DNA of 64,000 nucleotides from contig NZ_JANFQF010000025.1 in NCBI RefSeq assembly GCF_024438035.1, forward strand, positions 25,826-89,825, read 5' to 3'. Both the position numbers and the translations under genes were made by a program. Of the stretch, positions 1 to 11,400 are shown piece after piece. Every line of letters starts with the position of its first letter. The stretch's first letter is position 1. Origin of the DNA: Rhodococcus tibetensis (GTDB lineage: Bacteria; Actinomycetota; Actinomycetes; Mycobacteriales; Mycobacteriaceae). The notes under the pieces were generated by a model that ran no database searches, had not been told where the DNA came from, and saw only the letters and a list, made by a program, of their open reading frames with translations.

Positions 1-183
1 GCGATCTCCGCGACTGGAGAGGAGCAGGATAGGCATGATCGAGAGGGCGAAATCGGTGAACAGATCGACGATTTCGGAATACCGTGACCGCGGCGCGAGC
101 ACCCACGTCCCGAGGAACCAGGTTTGTCCGTTGTTGTGAAGTGTTGCATTGGACAGCTCCTCGAAAACCTCCTGCAAGGGCAC
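1..183 (-). CDS. hypothetical protein, N-terminal part, runs off the window
   Basis: An open minus-strand frame runs from a GTG at 183 to the window edge without a stop (61 codons seen). It begins MPLQEVFEELSNATLHNNG and ends near LTDFALSIMPILLLSSRGD-like residues, mixed polar then hydrophobic. It lies 14 nt downstream of the stop of the AlkD-like gene on the same strand, so the two may be cotranscribed. The frame upstream of the GTG is closed by a TGA overlapping the previous gene's end, so GTG is the only likely start. I do not recognise the family. Too little is visible to assign a role. Confidence 0.45.
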   Translation of the reverse strand, partial: MPLQEVFEELSNATLHNNGQTWFLGTWVLAPRSRYSEIVDLFTDFALSIMPILLLSSRGDR

Positions 184-197
184 CTCGGCGTCAACAC

Positions 198-884
198 CTA
201 CTTGTCACGTTGTCGTCTCACCATCTCGGTGATCCAGACGGGTGCGAACGGTGACGTGCAATTTTCAGGCGTCGGGTAGTCCTCGAGAACGTGCAACCGT
301 TCGCCGATGTCGATGGCGCGTGCTCGATGCTCGGCGTGTTCGATCCCGATCTGGGCCAGGCAGTGATTCATCGCCCACTGCAGGCGGTCCGGGGCATCCT
401 TCATCTGCGCTTCGATGATGTCGAGCAGTCCTGCGAGGTCGAGGCCCTCGGGCTTCTTCACCACGCGATCGGTGGCCAGCGCCCAGCCGGCACTCGCGAC
501 CACGGGATCCGGATCGGCGAACCAGGCCAGGCGTAGCTCTTCGGCGTGCGGATTTTTCTTCACGACGTAGTTGACGAGCCAGTCGTGCACCTTGGGTGTG
601 CGCGCCTGACGCAGCATGCCATCCAATTCGTCACGCTCGAACGCCTTCGGGCGACAGATCAGGATCGCCAGCAGTCTCGCCGCGCTGTCACCCGTGTCCC
701 AGAGTTCGCGGGCGAGTTCCTGCTGGGTCTTGAGCCGCTTGGCAAGTGCGCGCAGCTTGCCGAGGTTCACGCCGTGGTCGTCACCGTGCTTGACGTTCAC
801 CTCGCGGGCCCTCGGATCCTCGAGTTCTGCTAGCTCGGCCAATACCTCGGCCACCGTTGTCGGGCCCGCCGTCGTCTGAGCCAC
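198..884 (-). CDS. AlkD-like DNA alkylation repair / HEAT-repeat protein
   Basis: The 228-residue protein is almost wholly helical, with paired amphipathic helices typical of the HEAT-like AlkC/AlkD superfamily. Members of that family bind damaged DNA and excise 3-methyl- or 7-methylpurines. The segments VHDWLVNYVVKKN and PDPVVASAGWALATDRV resemble its repeats. The length fits the family (about 220-240 aa). The chosen start is GTG at 884, preceded by a GGAGAGAGAC ribosome binding site. The catalytic acidic residue of AlkD could not be placed by eye, so the enzymatic role is inferred from the fold only. A purely structural HEAT protein is the alternative. Confidence 0.7.
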   Translation of the reverse strand: MAQTTAGPTTVAEVLAELAELEDPRAREVNVKHGDDHGVNLGKLRALAKRLKTQQELARELWDTGDSAARLLAILICRPKAFERDELDGMLRQARTPKVHDWLVNYVVKKNPHAEELRLAWFADPDPVVASAGWALATDRVVKKPEGLDLAGLLDIIEAQMKDAPDRLQWAMNHCLAQIGIEHAEHRARAIDIGERLHVLEDYPTPENCTSPFAPVWITEMVRRQRDK

Positions 885-916
885 GTCTCTCTCCTGTCCG
901 TCGCGTGGGAAACAGC

Positions 917-1843
917 CTACGACGAGGGGTCGACACGTTGCTGACCTGCAGTATCGACGGCTGTGGTGTTGCCGAGGTTGGTTGCGGCCCAGTTGGCGAG
1001 CAGGGTCATGGCGTCGGCCGAAGGGCTGCCGGGTTCGGAGCTGTAGAGGGTCAGCACCAGACCGGGGTCGGCGGGCAACGGCATCGTTTCGTAGCCGATG
1101 GTGATGTCGCCGACGACGGGATGGTGAAAGGTCTTGGTTCCAGTGTAGTGCAGGCGCACATTGTGTTTGGCCCAGCGGACCCGGAACTCTTCGCTGCGGG
1201 TGGACAGTTCGCCGACCAAGCCGGAAATGCTGCGATCGTAGGGGTCGCGGCCGGCGTCGGTGCGCAGCAGGTTGACCGCGCCGTCGGCCATCAGGTCCCA
1301 GTCGGGGTAGAACTCATGCGCGCGAGGGTCGAGGAAGCAGAACCGCACGAAGTTGACCGGCTTCGCGGGATCGGGATGCAGCGGGTCCGGGTACAGCGGG
1401 CTGTAGAACGCGTACGCCAGCTGGTTCCCGCAGACGAGGTCGTGGCGGGCGTTGCGCACGAACGCGGGCCCGAGGTAGTTGTCACATAGCCGCTGCACCA
1501 TCGGCCGGATGGTCTTGGTACGGCGGGGCCTGCTCCGCTGTGCTCCGGTAGTGATTGCACGGTGCAGGTCGAACAGGTGCGAGCGTTCGGCGTCGTCGAG
1601 GTTGAGAGCGCGGGCTATCGCGTCGAGCACGGATTCGGAGACGCCGGTAACTTTGCCGCGTTCGATCTGGGTGTAGTAGTCGACCGAGAGCCCGGCCAGC
1701 GTGGCGACTTCCTGGCGACGCAGACCGGGAACTCGGCGTTTGGCGGCGTCGTACACCGGCAACCCCACCTGATCAGGGGTGATCTTGGCCCGCCGTGACG
1801 CCAGGAACTGGCCGATCTCGGCCGCTCGTTCGGTGGACTCCAT
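917..1843 (-). CDS. XRE-family transcriptional regulator with MmyB-like ligand domain
   Basis: The protein has 308 aa when started at the ATG at 1843 (MESTERAAEIGQFLASRRAK). Residues 10-80 form an XRE helix-turn-helix with the characteristic PGLRRQEVATLAGLSVDYY and a following YTQIERG. Residues 105-300 match the MmyB-like ligand-binding domain (VQRLCDNYLGPAFVRNARHD, FCFLDPRAHEFYPDW, then an RLHYTGTKTFHHPVVGD-like region). An upstream in-frame ATG at 1954 would add 37 residues that read through the divergent promoter, so it is less likely. The gene is divergent from an MFS pump, the usual arrangement for a regulator controlling its neighbour. The effector is unknown. Confidence 0.88.
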   Translation of the reverse strand: MESTERAAEIGQFLASRRAKITPDQVGLPVYDAAKRRVPGLRRQEVATLAGLSVDYYTQIERGKVTGVSESVLDAIARALNLDDAERSHLFDLHRAITTGAQRSRPRRTKTIRPMVQRLCDNYLGPAFVRNARHDLVCGNQLAYAFYSPLYPDPLHPDPAKPVNFVRFCFLDPRAHEFYPDWDLMADGAVNLLRTDAGRDPYDRSISGLVGELSTRSEEFRVRWAKHNVRLHYTGTKTFHHPVVGDITIGYETMPLPADPGLVLTLYSSEPGSPSADAMTLLANWAATNLGNTTAVDTAGQQRVDPSS

Positions 1844-2011
1844 AGAAGCGACGTTACGACCCAGGTGCCAGTGATTGCCAGGTTCTTGCGAGAGGGGTGT
1901 GGCCGGCACCCCTCTCATCTTCGCCTCCCACAGCGGCCGTGCGCCGCGTTGCATGGATGCCGGAGCGCACAGGTGCTCCGAATCCGAGCAATTTCAAGAC
2001 AACGAGGTGAC
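1844..2011. promoter_or_regulatory. divergent promoter region with GCCAG direct repeat
   Basis: This 168-nt gap separates the XRE regulator from the MFS gene. It carries two copies of GCCAG at 1867-1871 and 1877-1881, ten bases apart (one helical turn), close to the regulator's start. That is a plausible operator for the XRE protein, inferred only from spacing and position. The ribosome binding site of the MFS gene (GAGGTGA) is at 2004-2010. Confidence 0.35.
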
Positions 2012-3256
2012 ATGACCGCGCAGCCGGCAGTCCGAATGAAGCCGAGCACTCGGCTGCCTGTCCTGGTGTACGTGTTGGCGGCCGGGATCTTCCTGATGGG
2101 CACGACCGAGTTCATGGTCGCCGGACTTCTGCCCGACGTCGCCGCGGATCTGGGTGTGGATATTGCACAGGCTGGATTGCTGGTCACCGCGTTCGCGGTC
2201 GGCATGATCGTCGGGCCACCGGTGATGGCGCTGGCCACGCTGCGTTTACCCGCACGGTTCACCCTTGTCGGTGCGCTGGCGGTGTTCGCGGCCGGGCATG
2301 TGGTGGCCGCGTTGAGTGAATCATTTGCCGTGGTGACCGCCTCGCGGGTGGTGACTGCGCTGGCCACCGGCGCGTTCTGGGCGACCGGTGCGGTGGTGGC
2401 GGCCGCGGTCGCCGGGCCCGGAGCTAGCGCGCGGGCGCTGGCGGTGCTGTCGGGCGGGCTCAGCCTGGCCGTGGTCGCCGGGGTGCCGCTAGGCACCTTT
2501 GCCGGTCAATTCAGCGGCTGGCGGGGTCCGTTCTGGATGCTGGCTGTGCTGGCGCTTCCCGCGATCGTGGCTGTGCTGCGGTTCGCGCCCACGACGGCGA
2601 GGGACGGCCCCACCCAGGTCTCGGTCGGTGCGGAGATTGCTGCGGTGCGTCCGTGGCGGGTGTGGGTGCTGCTGGGTGTGATCGTGCTCGCCCAGGCCGG
2701 GTTCCTCGGCGCCTACAGTTTCATCAGCCCGCTGCTGACCGAGCGCGCGGGCATCCCCGTCGCACTGGTGCCGTTGGTGCTCGTCGGGTTCGGGATCGGT
2801 GCCCTGATCGGCACGACACTAGGTGGTCGGCTCGGAGACCGTCGTCCACTGGCCACGATCACCGTTGCGGTTTCGCTCACCGCAGCCCTGCTCCTCGTCC
2901 TCGCGGCGACGGCCGGTGACTCAGCAATCGTGGTCGTAGTGGTCGTGTTGCTCGGTGCGTCCGGTCTCGGCGCAAACCCGGTATTGATCGCCCAGACACT
3001 GCGATTCGCCGGCCACGGCCGGCTGGCGTCCTCGCTGGCGACCTCGGCGTTCAATCTCGGCACCGCCGCCGGTTCCGCCCTGGCCGCGACCACGCTGTCG
3101 ACCTCACTGGGCTTGGCCGGCCCGGCGGTGCTCGGCGCCGCGGTGACCGGATCGGCGCTGATCCCCATCGCCCTGCTCGCCACCACCCGACCAGCCTCCG
3201 AAGGCAACAAGGCAATGGACGAACGCAGCGCCACCAAAACCCTCCTCACCCTCTGA
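2012..3256 (+). CDS. MFS drug efflux transporter (DHA1, chloramphenicol-efflux type)
   Basis: A 414-aa protein with twelve hydrophobic segments. It opens with the signature of the Cmx/CmlR-type chloramphenicol and arabinose-efflux subfamily: LPVLVYVLAAGIFLMGTTEF, then MVAGLLPDVAADLGV. The loop motif GGRLGDRRPLA lies after the sixth membrane pair. The start is the ATG at 2012, seven bases after the core of a GAGGTGA site; the open frame extends upstream into the intergenic region but without a better start. Drug export driven by the proton gradient is known for the family; the substrate here is not known. It is probably cotranscribed with the hydrolase 27 nt downstream and controlled by the divergent XRE protein. 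Confidence 0.9.
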   Translation: MTAQPAVRMKPSTRLPVLVYVLAAGIFLMGTTEFMVAGLLPDVAADLGVDIAQAGLLVTAFAVGMIVGPPVMALATLRLPARFTLVGALAVFAAGHVVAALSESFAVVTASRVVTALATGAFWATGAVVAAAVAGPGASARALAVLSGGLSLAVVAGVPLGTFAGQFSGWRGPFWMLAVLALPAIVAVLRFAPTTARDGPTQVSVGAEIAAVRPWRVWVLLGVIVLAQAGFLGAYSFISPLLTERAGIPVALVPLVLVGFGIGALIGTTLGGRLGDRRPLATITVAVSLTAALLLVLAATAGDSAIVVVVVVLLGASGLGANPVLIAQTLRFAGHGRLASSLATSAFNLGTAAGSALAATTLSTSLGLAGPAVLGAAVTGSALIPIALLATTRPASEGNKAMDERSATKTLLTL

Positions 3257-3283
3257 CGAACAACAAACTAGGAGAACACAACG

Positions 3284-4399
3284 ATGAACACCCTCTCCAC
3301 ACGGCGACGCGATCGCCGCTGGATGAAGCTGGCAGGCACCGGCATTGCCGTGATCGGCGTCCTCGCCGCCTCGGCCTGCGCCCCCGCCGACCCGGCCACC
3401 GCGTCCTCGACACCAGCGGCCCAACCGGCGTCGAACCTGCCCGCCGGTGATACCTCCCACGGCGCGGACAACTTCTATACGAGCGACCGCGTCACAGTCG
3501 AGAAGGTGACCTTCCAGAACCAGTACCGGATGAACGTCACCGGCAACCTGTTCGTGCCCAGGGACGTCGATCGCAATGCGACACATCCGGCGATGGTGGT
3601 CGGACACCCGATGGGTGCGGTCAAGGAGCAGAGCGCCAACCTCTACGCGACCAAGATGGCCGAGCAGGGTTTCGTCGCCCTGTCCCTCGACCTGTCGTTC
3701 TGGGGTGACAGCGACGGCGAGCCCCGCAACGCCGTCGCTCCCGACATCTACGCCGAGGACTTCAGCGCCGGCGTGGACTTCCTGCGCACCCAGCCGTTCG
3801 TCGACACCGAACGCATCGGCGCGCTCGGGATCTGCGGCAGCGGCAGCTTCGTCATCAGCGCAGCCAAGATCGACCCCCGCATCAAGGCCGTCGCCACCGT
3901 CAGCATGTACGACATGGGCGGCGCCAACCGCAACGGGTTGGGTCACTCGGTCACCCTCGAGCAGCGGAAGGCCATCCTCGAACAGGCGGCGCAACAGCGC
4001 GACGTCGAATTCAGCGGCGGACCCACCGAATACACCAGCGGCACGCCTGAACAGCTGACCGATCAGTCGACGGCGGTCGAGCGCGAGTTCTACGACTTCT
4101 ACCGCACCGCGCGGGGGAACAGCCCCGACACCACTACCCATCCGACGCTCTCGAGCAACGTCAAGTTCATGAACTTCTACCCCTTCACCGACATCGAGAC
4201 CATCTCACCTCGGCCGATGCTGTTCATCGCCGGCGAAAACGCCCACTCCCGCGAGTTCAGCGAAGAGGCTTACCGACTCGCCGGTGACCGCAAGGAACTG
4301 GTGATCGTGCCCGGCGCCGGCCACGTCGACCTCTACGACCGGGTCAACCTGATCCCGTTCGACAAGCTGACCGAGTTCTTCACCCAGAACCTCACCTGA
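3284..4399 (+). CDS. secreted lipoprotein, alpha/beta hydrolase of dienelactone-hydrolase type
   Basis: A 371-aa protein. It starts with a basic then hydrophobic signal ending in VLAASAC, a lipobox that would place a lipidated Cys at about residue 32. The mature part is an alpha/beta hydrolase. An oxyanion region VVGHPMGAVKEQ is followed by the nucleophile elbow GICGSGS, where Cys replaces Ser as in dienelactone hydrolases and the YcjY-like group. The late GAGHVDLYD supplies the catalytic His. It sits 27 nt after the MFS gene with an AGGAGAAC ribosome site. An envelope esterase or lactonase acting on an exported compound is a guess from context. Confidence 0.85.
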   Translation: MNTLSTRRRDRRWMKLAGTGIAVIGVLAASACAPADPATASSTPAAQPASNLPAGDTSHGADNFYTSDRVTVEKVTFQNQYRMNVTGNLFVPRDVDRNATHPAMVVGHPMGAVKEQSANLYATKMAEQGFVALSLDLSFWGDSDGEPRNAVAPDIYAEDFSAGVDFLRTQPFVDTERIGALGICGSGSFVISAAKIDPRIKAVATVSMYDMGGANRNGLGHSVTLEQRKAILEQAAQQRDVEFSGGPTEYTSGTPEQLTDQSTAVEREFYDFYRTARGNSPDTTTHPTLSSNVKFMNFYPFTDIETISPRPMLFIAGENAHSREFSEEAYRLAGDRKELVIVPGAGHVDLYDRVNLIPFDKLTEFFTQNLT

Positions 4400-4457
4400 C
4401 GGCACGCGAGCACTCCCCGCATCCTGGGGATGAACGGTCGGTGCATCGATCAGACGT

Positions 4458-7400
4458 TCACCCTCCCCCTCGACCTTCGAGGTACGCCGCCAGCACAGGC
4501 CCGATGACGGCGAGGGACTGTGGCTCGATCATGTCGTTGTGGCCACAGTCCACCGGGTGCTCGTCGATGCGCCCGGTGACGAGCGGTTGCCACTCCTGCG
4601 CCGACCGCGGCCGGGTGGTGGTGTCGTCGTCACCGACAGCCGGAAAAATGAGCAAGTTGCCTTCGTAAACCTGGGGAACGAAGCGGTGCATTAGATTTCG
4701 CGAGTTCTCGTAGCCGGCGTTGATCCGCTCGAGGTGCTCCGCCCGCACCCCGGAGTCACTTCCCCAGGACTCGTTGAGCAGCCGGGCCGCCTCCTCGTAG
4801 GTGAGGTCGCCGTCAGTGTCGATCACGAGGCCGAGTCCACGGAGGAGCTCGAGCATGTCGAGCTTCCCGAACAGGGCATCCTCACCGTTGTCGGGGTAGC
4901 TGTCCATGACGGCCAACAACCCGACCTCGTCACCGGTGTGCTGAAGTTCGACGGCCATGGCGTGGGCGATGACACCGCCGAGCGACCAGCCGAGCAGGTC
5001 GTACGGGCCTCCGGGCTGGACGGCCTTCATCTCCTCGACGTAGCGGTGCGCGAGCTGCTCGAGGGACGAGTATTCACCGTCACCACTGATCATGGGCAGT
5101 TGCAGTCCGTATGCGGGGTGGTCGTCGGGCAGGTAGCGCACGAGACCCGCGTAACCCCAGGAGAGTCCGATGCCGGGGTGCACGCAGAACAGCGGCCGCC
5201 CATGGCCCTCGCTGCGCAGCGGAATCAGCACCGCCAGCACATCCTCCACTCCTCCGGCAGTAGTCGGGAGGGCGAGTCGGCGGGCGATCCCGGACGGTGT
5301 CGGGTCGAGGAACATCCACTGCAGCGGAATCTTCCGGTCCAGTCTCTGTTGGAGGGCGCCGACCACTTTGGTTGCGAGCAGTGAGTTACCGCTCCTGTCG
5401 AAGAAGTTGTCGTCGGCACCTACCCGGTCGACGCCCAGAACCTCGGTGAAGACGTCGACAACGGTTGCCTCGAGATCGTTTGCGGGCAGCCGGAACCGAT
5501 ACCCGGAGAGGAACTCCGGCGCCGGCAGGGCGGCGCGGTCGAGCTTTCCGACCGGAGTCAGCGGGATCTGATCGAGCGCGACGATCGCGGCAGGCACCAT
5601 GTGCGCGGGTAGCCGCTCACCGACGAACCGGCTCAATTCTGCGGTGTCGACATTCCCGCCTCCGGCCGGGCGCACATAGGACACGAGCAGCGACTCGCCA
5701 CTCGGCCCGGACCGGCCGATCGTCACGGCGAACCCGACGGCAGGGTGATCGGTGAGGGCCGCGTCGATCTCCCCGGGCTCGATGCGGAAGCCACGTATCT
5801 TGACCTGGAAGTCACTGCGACTCACATACTCCAGAGTTCCTTCGGGCCGCCACCGCACCACGTCGCCGGTGCGGTACATCCGCTCTCCCGGGGCACCCCA
5901 GGGGGCGGCCACGAAACGCGACGCCGTCGACGCAGGCCGACGGTGGTAACCCGCAGCCAGGGCACGCCCCGACACGTACAGCTCGCCCACCACCCCCACC
6001 GGAACCGGACGCAACCGGGAATCGAGCACCACCTCCGAGACACCTCGCGTGGGTGCTCCGAGAGTGATCGGTTCACCGGGCGCCAGTACGGGACTGATGT
6101 TGGACATGATCGTGGTCTCGGTTGGCCCGTAGGCGTTGAACATCCGGCGGCCCGGCGCCCATCGGGCGACGAGTTCCGGTGGACACGCTTCGCCGGCCAC
6201 GACCAGCGTGCGCAGGGACTCGAAGCCGACGGGGTCCATCGACGCCAGCGCTGTGGGAGTGACGAAACCATGGGACACCCGTTCGTTGCCGAGAAGCTCG
6301 GCCAGTTCCGCGCCGCCGAAGATCGTGGGGGGCGCGATCACCAGGGTCGCACCTGCGCAGAATGCCATCACGAGTTCGAAGACCGACGCATCGAAGCTCG
6401 GCGACGCGAAGTGCAGCACCCGGGAGTGCGCGCTGACGACGAGCACGTCGCGTTCCTCGGCCGCCAGATTCGCCAGGCCGCGGTGGGTGACGGTCACACC
6501 CTTCGGAGTTCCGGTGGAGCCCGATGTGTAGATCAGGTACGCGGGATGCCACTCGTGCAGGGGTGCAGTGCGATCCGCATCCGAGACCCGGGCAGGCGAC
6601 TGCACACCGGTGCGCTTCTCCTCGCCCGGATCATCGAGCACGAGCCAGTTCACGAGATCGGGCAGCCGATCTCGGTGCGCCCGGACCGAGATTCCGTACG
6701 CCGCAGCGGAGTCGGTGAGCATGTGCTCTATTCGTTCGAGCGGATACCCGGGATCGATGGGCAGGAATGCCGCGCCCGCGCGGGCGACGGACCAGACCGA
6801 CAGCACCGATTCGACCGACCGCGACAGGCTCAGCGCCACCGAAGTTCCCGGGCCGACACCGAGTTCGATCAGTCTGCGGGCCAGCCGATTCGACGCCTGG
6901 TCGAGTTCGCGGTACGACATCGACCGGCCCTGGTAGCGGATCGCCTCCGCATCCGGGTTCTGTTCGGCTGCCGCGGACAGCAGATCCGGCAACAACAGAA
7001 CGGGCGCATCGAGCGCTCCGCGGGCCGGCGTCAGTTCCGCGACCTCGTCTGCGCGAAGTATCTCGATGTCGCCGACCGGAATGCCGGAGTCCACCGTGAC
7101 GGCGTCGAGGACGCGCACGAACCGCTCCGCGAAACCCTCTACCGTGCGGGCGTCGAACAGGTCGATGGCGAAGTCGATGGCACCGTCCATCCCGTCCGCC
7201 ACACCGTTCGCTTCGAACTTCTCGGCGAGGATTACCTCCAGGTCGACCTTCACGACGTCGAGGGCCGGGTCCAGCCCCTCTACCCGCAGTCCCGGCAACG
7301 CCAGCACGGGACGCTCGTTGTTCTGGAACTCCAGGGAGACCTGGAATACCGGTGAATGAGCGGTGGACCGCACCGGCCCCACCGCGTCCACCACGCGCTC

Positions 7401-8432
7401 GAAGGGGACGTCGGCGTGCGCAAATGCAGCGAGGTCCGCGTCCCGCACCTGCGCGAGGAGGCCCGAGAACGGCTGTCCCGGTTCGACTGTGCTGCGCAGG
7501 GCGAGCGTGCCGACGAACATCCCCACGAGATCGTCGAGTGCCGCTTCCCCACGTCCGGCGATGGGGGTGCCGATCACGATGTCCCCGGTACCGCCGAGGC
7601 GACCGAGCAGCACGGCCAGCGCGGCGTGCACGATCATGAACTCCGTCGAATGATGCAGGCGGGCCGTCGCACGGATCCGCTGGTGCAGTTCCGCGTCCAC
7701 CACAAAACGCACTCGGTCACCGATGAACGACTGCTGAGCGGGCCGGTGGTGGTCGGTGGGGAGTTCGAGTAGTTCGGGAAGCCCGGACAACGCCGACCCC
7801 CAGAACGCAAGTTGCCGCGACAGCAAGGATTCGGGATCGTCCTCGGAGCCCAGCAACCGTCGCTGCCACAGCGTGTAATCGGCGTACTGCACGGGCAGCG
7901 GCGTCCAGGCCGGTGGCAGACCCCGCATGCGGGATTCGTACGCGACCATCACGTCGCGCACCAGCGGCGCCATCGAGAATCCGTCAGCCGAAATGTGATG
8001 CACCACCACGGCGAGCACGGAGACGGCGCCGCCGAGTGAGAACAGTGCGATGCGCAGCGGCGCGGCAGCGGTGACATCGAAGCCGGTCGACACGAGGCGC
8101 GCCAGTTCCTGCTCGAGCACGGACTCGTCCGCAAGCGCAATCGGCGCGAGATCGGGAACCTCGGGTTCGAGTACTTCCTGCACGAGCTCACCGTCCCTGA
8201 GCGGGAAGCGGGTACGCAGCGATTCGTGCCTCGTCACGACATCGACAAGCGCGGAAGTCAGGGCGTCGACGTCGAGTTCGCCGGTGAGCCGCACGAGCAT
8301 CGGAATGTTGTAGGCCGGCGACGACGTGTCGAACTGGTTGATAAACCACATGCGTTGCTGGGCATAGGACAACGGGATGCGTTCGGGGCGCTGCCCGGTT
8401 GTGAGGGCGGGGCGACCCGACGGACCGGCGCC
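4458..8432 (-). other. NRPS module 7: C, A7, T7, thioesterase (residues about 7556-8879)
   Basis: C has [10 protein letters not shown] near residue 7700. A7 reads as code DAFFVAAIMK, unassigned. T7 is unusual: [14 protein letters not shown], with Arg-Ser where the other carriers have Leu-Gly before the Ppant serine (near 8572). The thioesterase covers about 8620-8879, with the Ser elbow GWSLGG, an Asp in LAVMDSYPD and His in CGHNDM, so it can hydrolyse or cyclise the heptapeptide. Confidence 0.85.
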
Positions 8433-11400
8433 CGCATGTTCGATGCGCGCGGCGAACGCGGCGACCGTCGGCGCCTCGAACAGCACCCGGACGCCGACAT
8501 CGGCGCCGAGGGCCGCACGGAGCCGGGCCACCGCGCGGGTCGCACTCAGGGAGTTTCCGCCGAGGTCGAAGAAGTTGTCGTCCGCACCTATGCGGTCGAT
8601 GCCGAGAATCTCGGCGAACGTGTCGGCCACCGTCTCCTCGACCGGATTCGCAGGAGCGCGGTATTCGCCCGCAGCAAGGCCGAAGTCGGGTACCGGCAGG
8701 GCCTTGCGGTCGAGCTTGCCGACCGCGGTCAGCGGAATCTTCTCCAGCACGGTGATCGACGACGGCACCATGTGGGCGGGCATGCGTTCGCCGAGGTGCC
8801 GGCCGATCTCGGCGGTGTCGAGTTCGCGCCCGGGTATCGGCACGAGATACGACGCCAGGAAGGTGTCGCCGGCGGGGCCACGGTGAGCGAGGGTGACCGC
8901 GAACCGGACGCCCGGCTCGTCCGCGAGAGTGGCGTCGATCTCACCGAGTTCGATGCGGAATCCACGAACCTTTACCTGGAAGTCGCTGCGGCCCACATAT
9001 TCGATGGTCCGGTCGGCAGTCCAGCGCACGATGTCGCCGGTGCGGTACATACGTTCTCCGGACCCCGCGGGGTTGGCCACGAACCGTTCCGCGGTGAGCC
9101 CGGGGCGGCGGTGGTAGCCGCGCGCCAGACCAGCCCCGGCCACATACAGCTCCCCCGGAACGCCGACGGGCACCGGCTGCAAGCGGGCGTCCAGCACCAG
9201 TTCGGTGACCCCACGGATCGGTCCACCGATCGTGATGGGCTCGCCTGCCTGCAGGGGCTCGCTGATGTTCGACATGATGGTGGTCTCGGTCGGCCCGTAG
9301 CCGTTGTACAGCCGGCGCCCCGGCGCCCACCGGGACACGAGATCGGGTGGGCACGCCTCCCCACCGACGGTGACGTCGGTGAAGTGCCCCAGTCCGGCCG
9401 GGTCGAGGGACGCGAGTGCCGACGTGGTGACGAACGCGTGGGTGACACGGCGGCTCGCGACGAGGTCGGCGAGTTCGTCCCCGCCGAACACGGTGGGCGG
9501 TGCGATCACCATTGTCGCTCCCGCGCCGAAGGTCAGCAGGTATTCGAATGCGGCTCCGTCGAAACTCGGCGTCGAGAAGTGCAGCGTCCGGGACCCCGGG
9601 CCGGCGGCGAACCGGGCGAGTTGTTCGCGCGCAAAGTTGTCGAGGCCGCGGTGCGACACCACCACACCCTTGGGCCGGCCGGTGGAGCCCGACGTGTAGA
9701 CAAGATAGGCGGCGGTGTCGAGAGTGACGGGAGCCGCGCGTTCGGCGTCGGTCACCGCCGCCGCGGACGCGCCAGCGCACTCGTCGGCGAACGGCGGGTC
9801 GTCGAGAACGAGCCAGGTGGTGTCGCCGGGCAGCCTGGGTCGGTGTTCAGCTGTCGTGAGGCCGACGGCGCATCCGGAATCGGTGAGCATGTGCGCGATG
9901 CGCTCGTCGGGATAGTTCGGGTCGACGGGAACGAAGACGGCCCCGGCCTTGGCCACCGCCCACAGGCACAGCATCGAGTCGAGGGAGCGGGGAATACCCA
10001 CGGCCACCGCAACTTCGGGACCGGCGCGGGCGAGGAGGACGCGCGCCAGCCGGTTCGATCGCTCGTCCAGCTCGCGGTAGGTCAGCTCGCGCTCGCCCGA
10101 CGACAGTGCCACCGCATCCGGGTCCCGCCCCGCGGCATCCGCGAAGATCTGGGGGAGCGTCCGGGTGGAACCGCCCGGCGCGCCGCGCACAGGCACCAAC
10201 TCGTTGCGCTCACGATCGGTGAGCAGCGACAGTCCCGCGAGCGGTACGTCGGGACCGCCGCAGGCATCGAGCACCCGCACCACCCGCCCCGCGATGCTCT
10301 CGACAGCGCCCGCATCGAAGAGGTCGGGAACGTACTCGAACTTCAGGTGCAGCCTCTTCTCGGCCGAGGCGACGAGGCTCAGCGGGTAGTGGGCGGCGTC
10401 GGCCGCGTCGACGCCGAGCACCCGTAGGCCGGCGATATCGGTCTCTTCCGACAACCCCGCACGGTCCACCGGATACGACTCGAACACCGTCAGCGTGTCG
10501 AACCCCACGCCCGGCCCGGCGGCGTCTTGAATCTGCGCGAGACCCGTGTAGTGGTGATCGAGCATCGCCGCCTGTTCGCCCTGTACCCGTTCGAGCAAGG
10601 CCCACAAAGTTTCGCCCGGGCGCAGCGTCACCCGCACGGGCACCGTGTTGATGAACAGGCCGATCATCGTCTCGATGCCCGACAGCTCCGGCGGCCGCCC
10701 GGACACGGTCGCACCGAACACGACGTCGTCCCGTCCGGTGAGCATCCCCAGCACGATTCCCCACGCCGTCTGAAGGATGCTGTTGAGGGTCAACCCCCGG
10801 GAACGTGCGAAATCGCGCAGCTGGTTCGTCCGGTTCTCGTCGAGGTCGAACGCCCATTCCCGCGACACGGTGGACAGGCGTCGGGCCCGGTCCCCGGGGA
10901 CGAGCAGCGTCGGTTCCTCGACACCGGCAAGAGCGTTCGCCCACGCCCGCGCCGACGCACCGGTGTCACGTCCGGTCATCCACGCGAGGTAGTCGCGGTA
11001 ATCGCGCACCCGCGGCAACGGTGACAGGTCTGCGTCCGTGGCATACAGCGTGAGCAGTTCCCGGATCAGTAACGGCATCGACCAACCGTCGAGGAGGATG
11101 TGATGGTTCGTCGACACCAGGCGGTACCGACCGCCCGGCATCGCGACGAGGAGGAACCGGATCAGCGGAGCGGTCGCCATGTCGAACGGGGTGGTCCGGT
11201 CGTCCGCGAGCAACCGCCCGAGTTCGACGGTGGCCGCCTCGTCACCGAACGTGCTCAGATCGATCTCCCGCCAGGGCACCATGATTGCGCGTTCCACCAC
11301 CTGGACGGCCCGCCCTTCGGCGTCGTGGAGGAACGCGGTGCGCAGGTTGGGGTGCCGTTCGAGGAGTGCCCCGGCCGCCCGATGCAGACGCGACGCGTCC

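Noticed and set aside
4412..4428. TCCCC/GGGGA stem between the hydrolase and the NRPS end
   Set aside because: Only five pairs and no U-run; too weak to call a terminator.
8226..10427. Plus-strand open frame of 733 codons opposite the NRPS, and many similar ones (5745-7355, 11100-13424, 19737-21272)
   Set aside because: They are antisense shadows of high-GC coding DNA; they are rich in Arg/Gly/His with no domain, and the minus frame is continuous NRPS.
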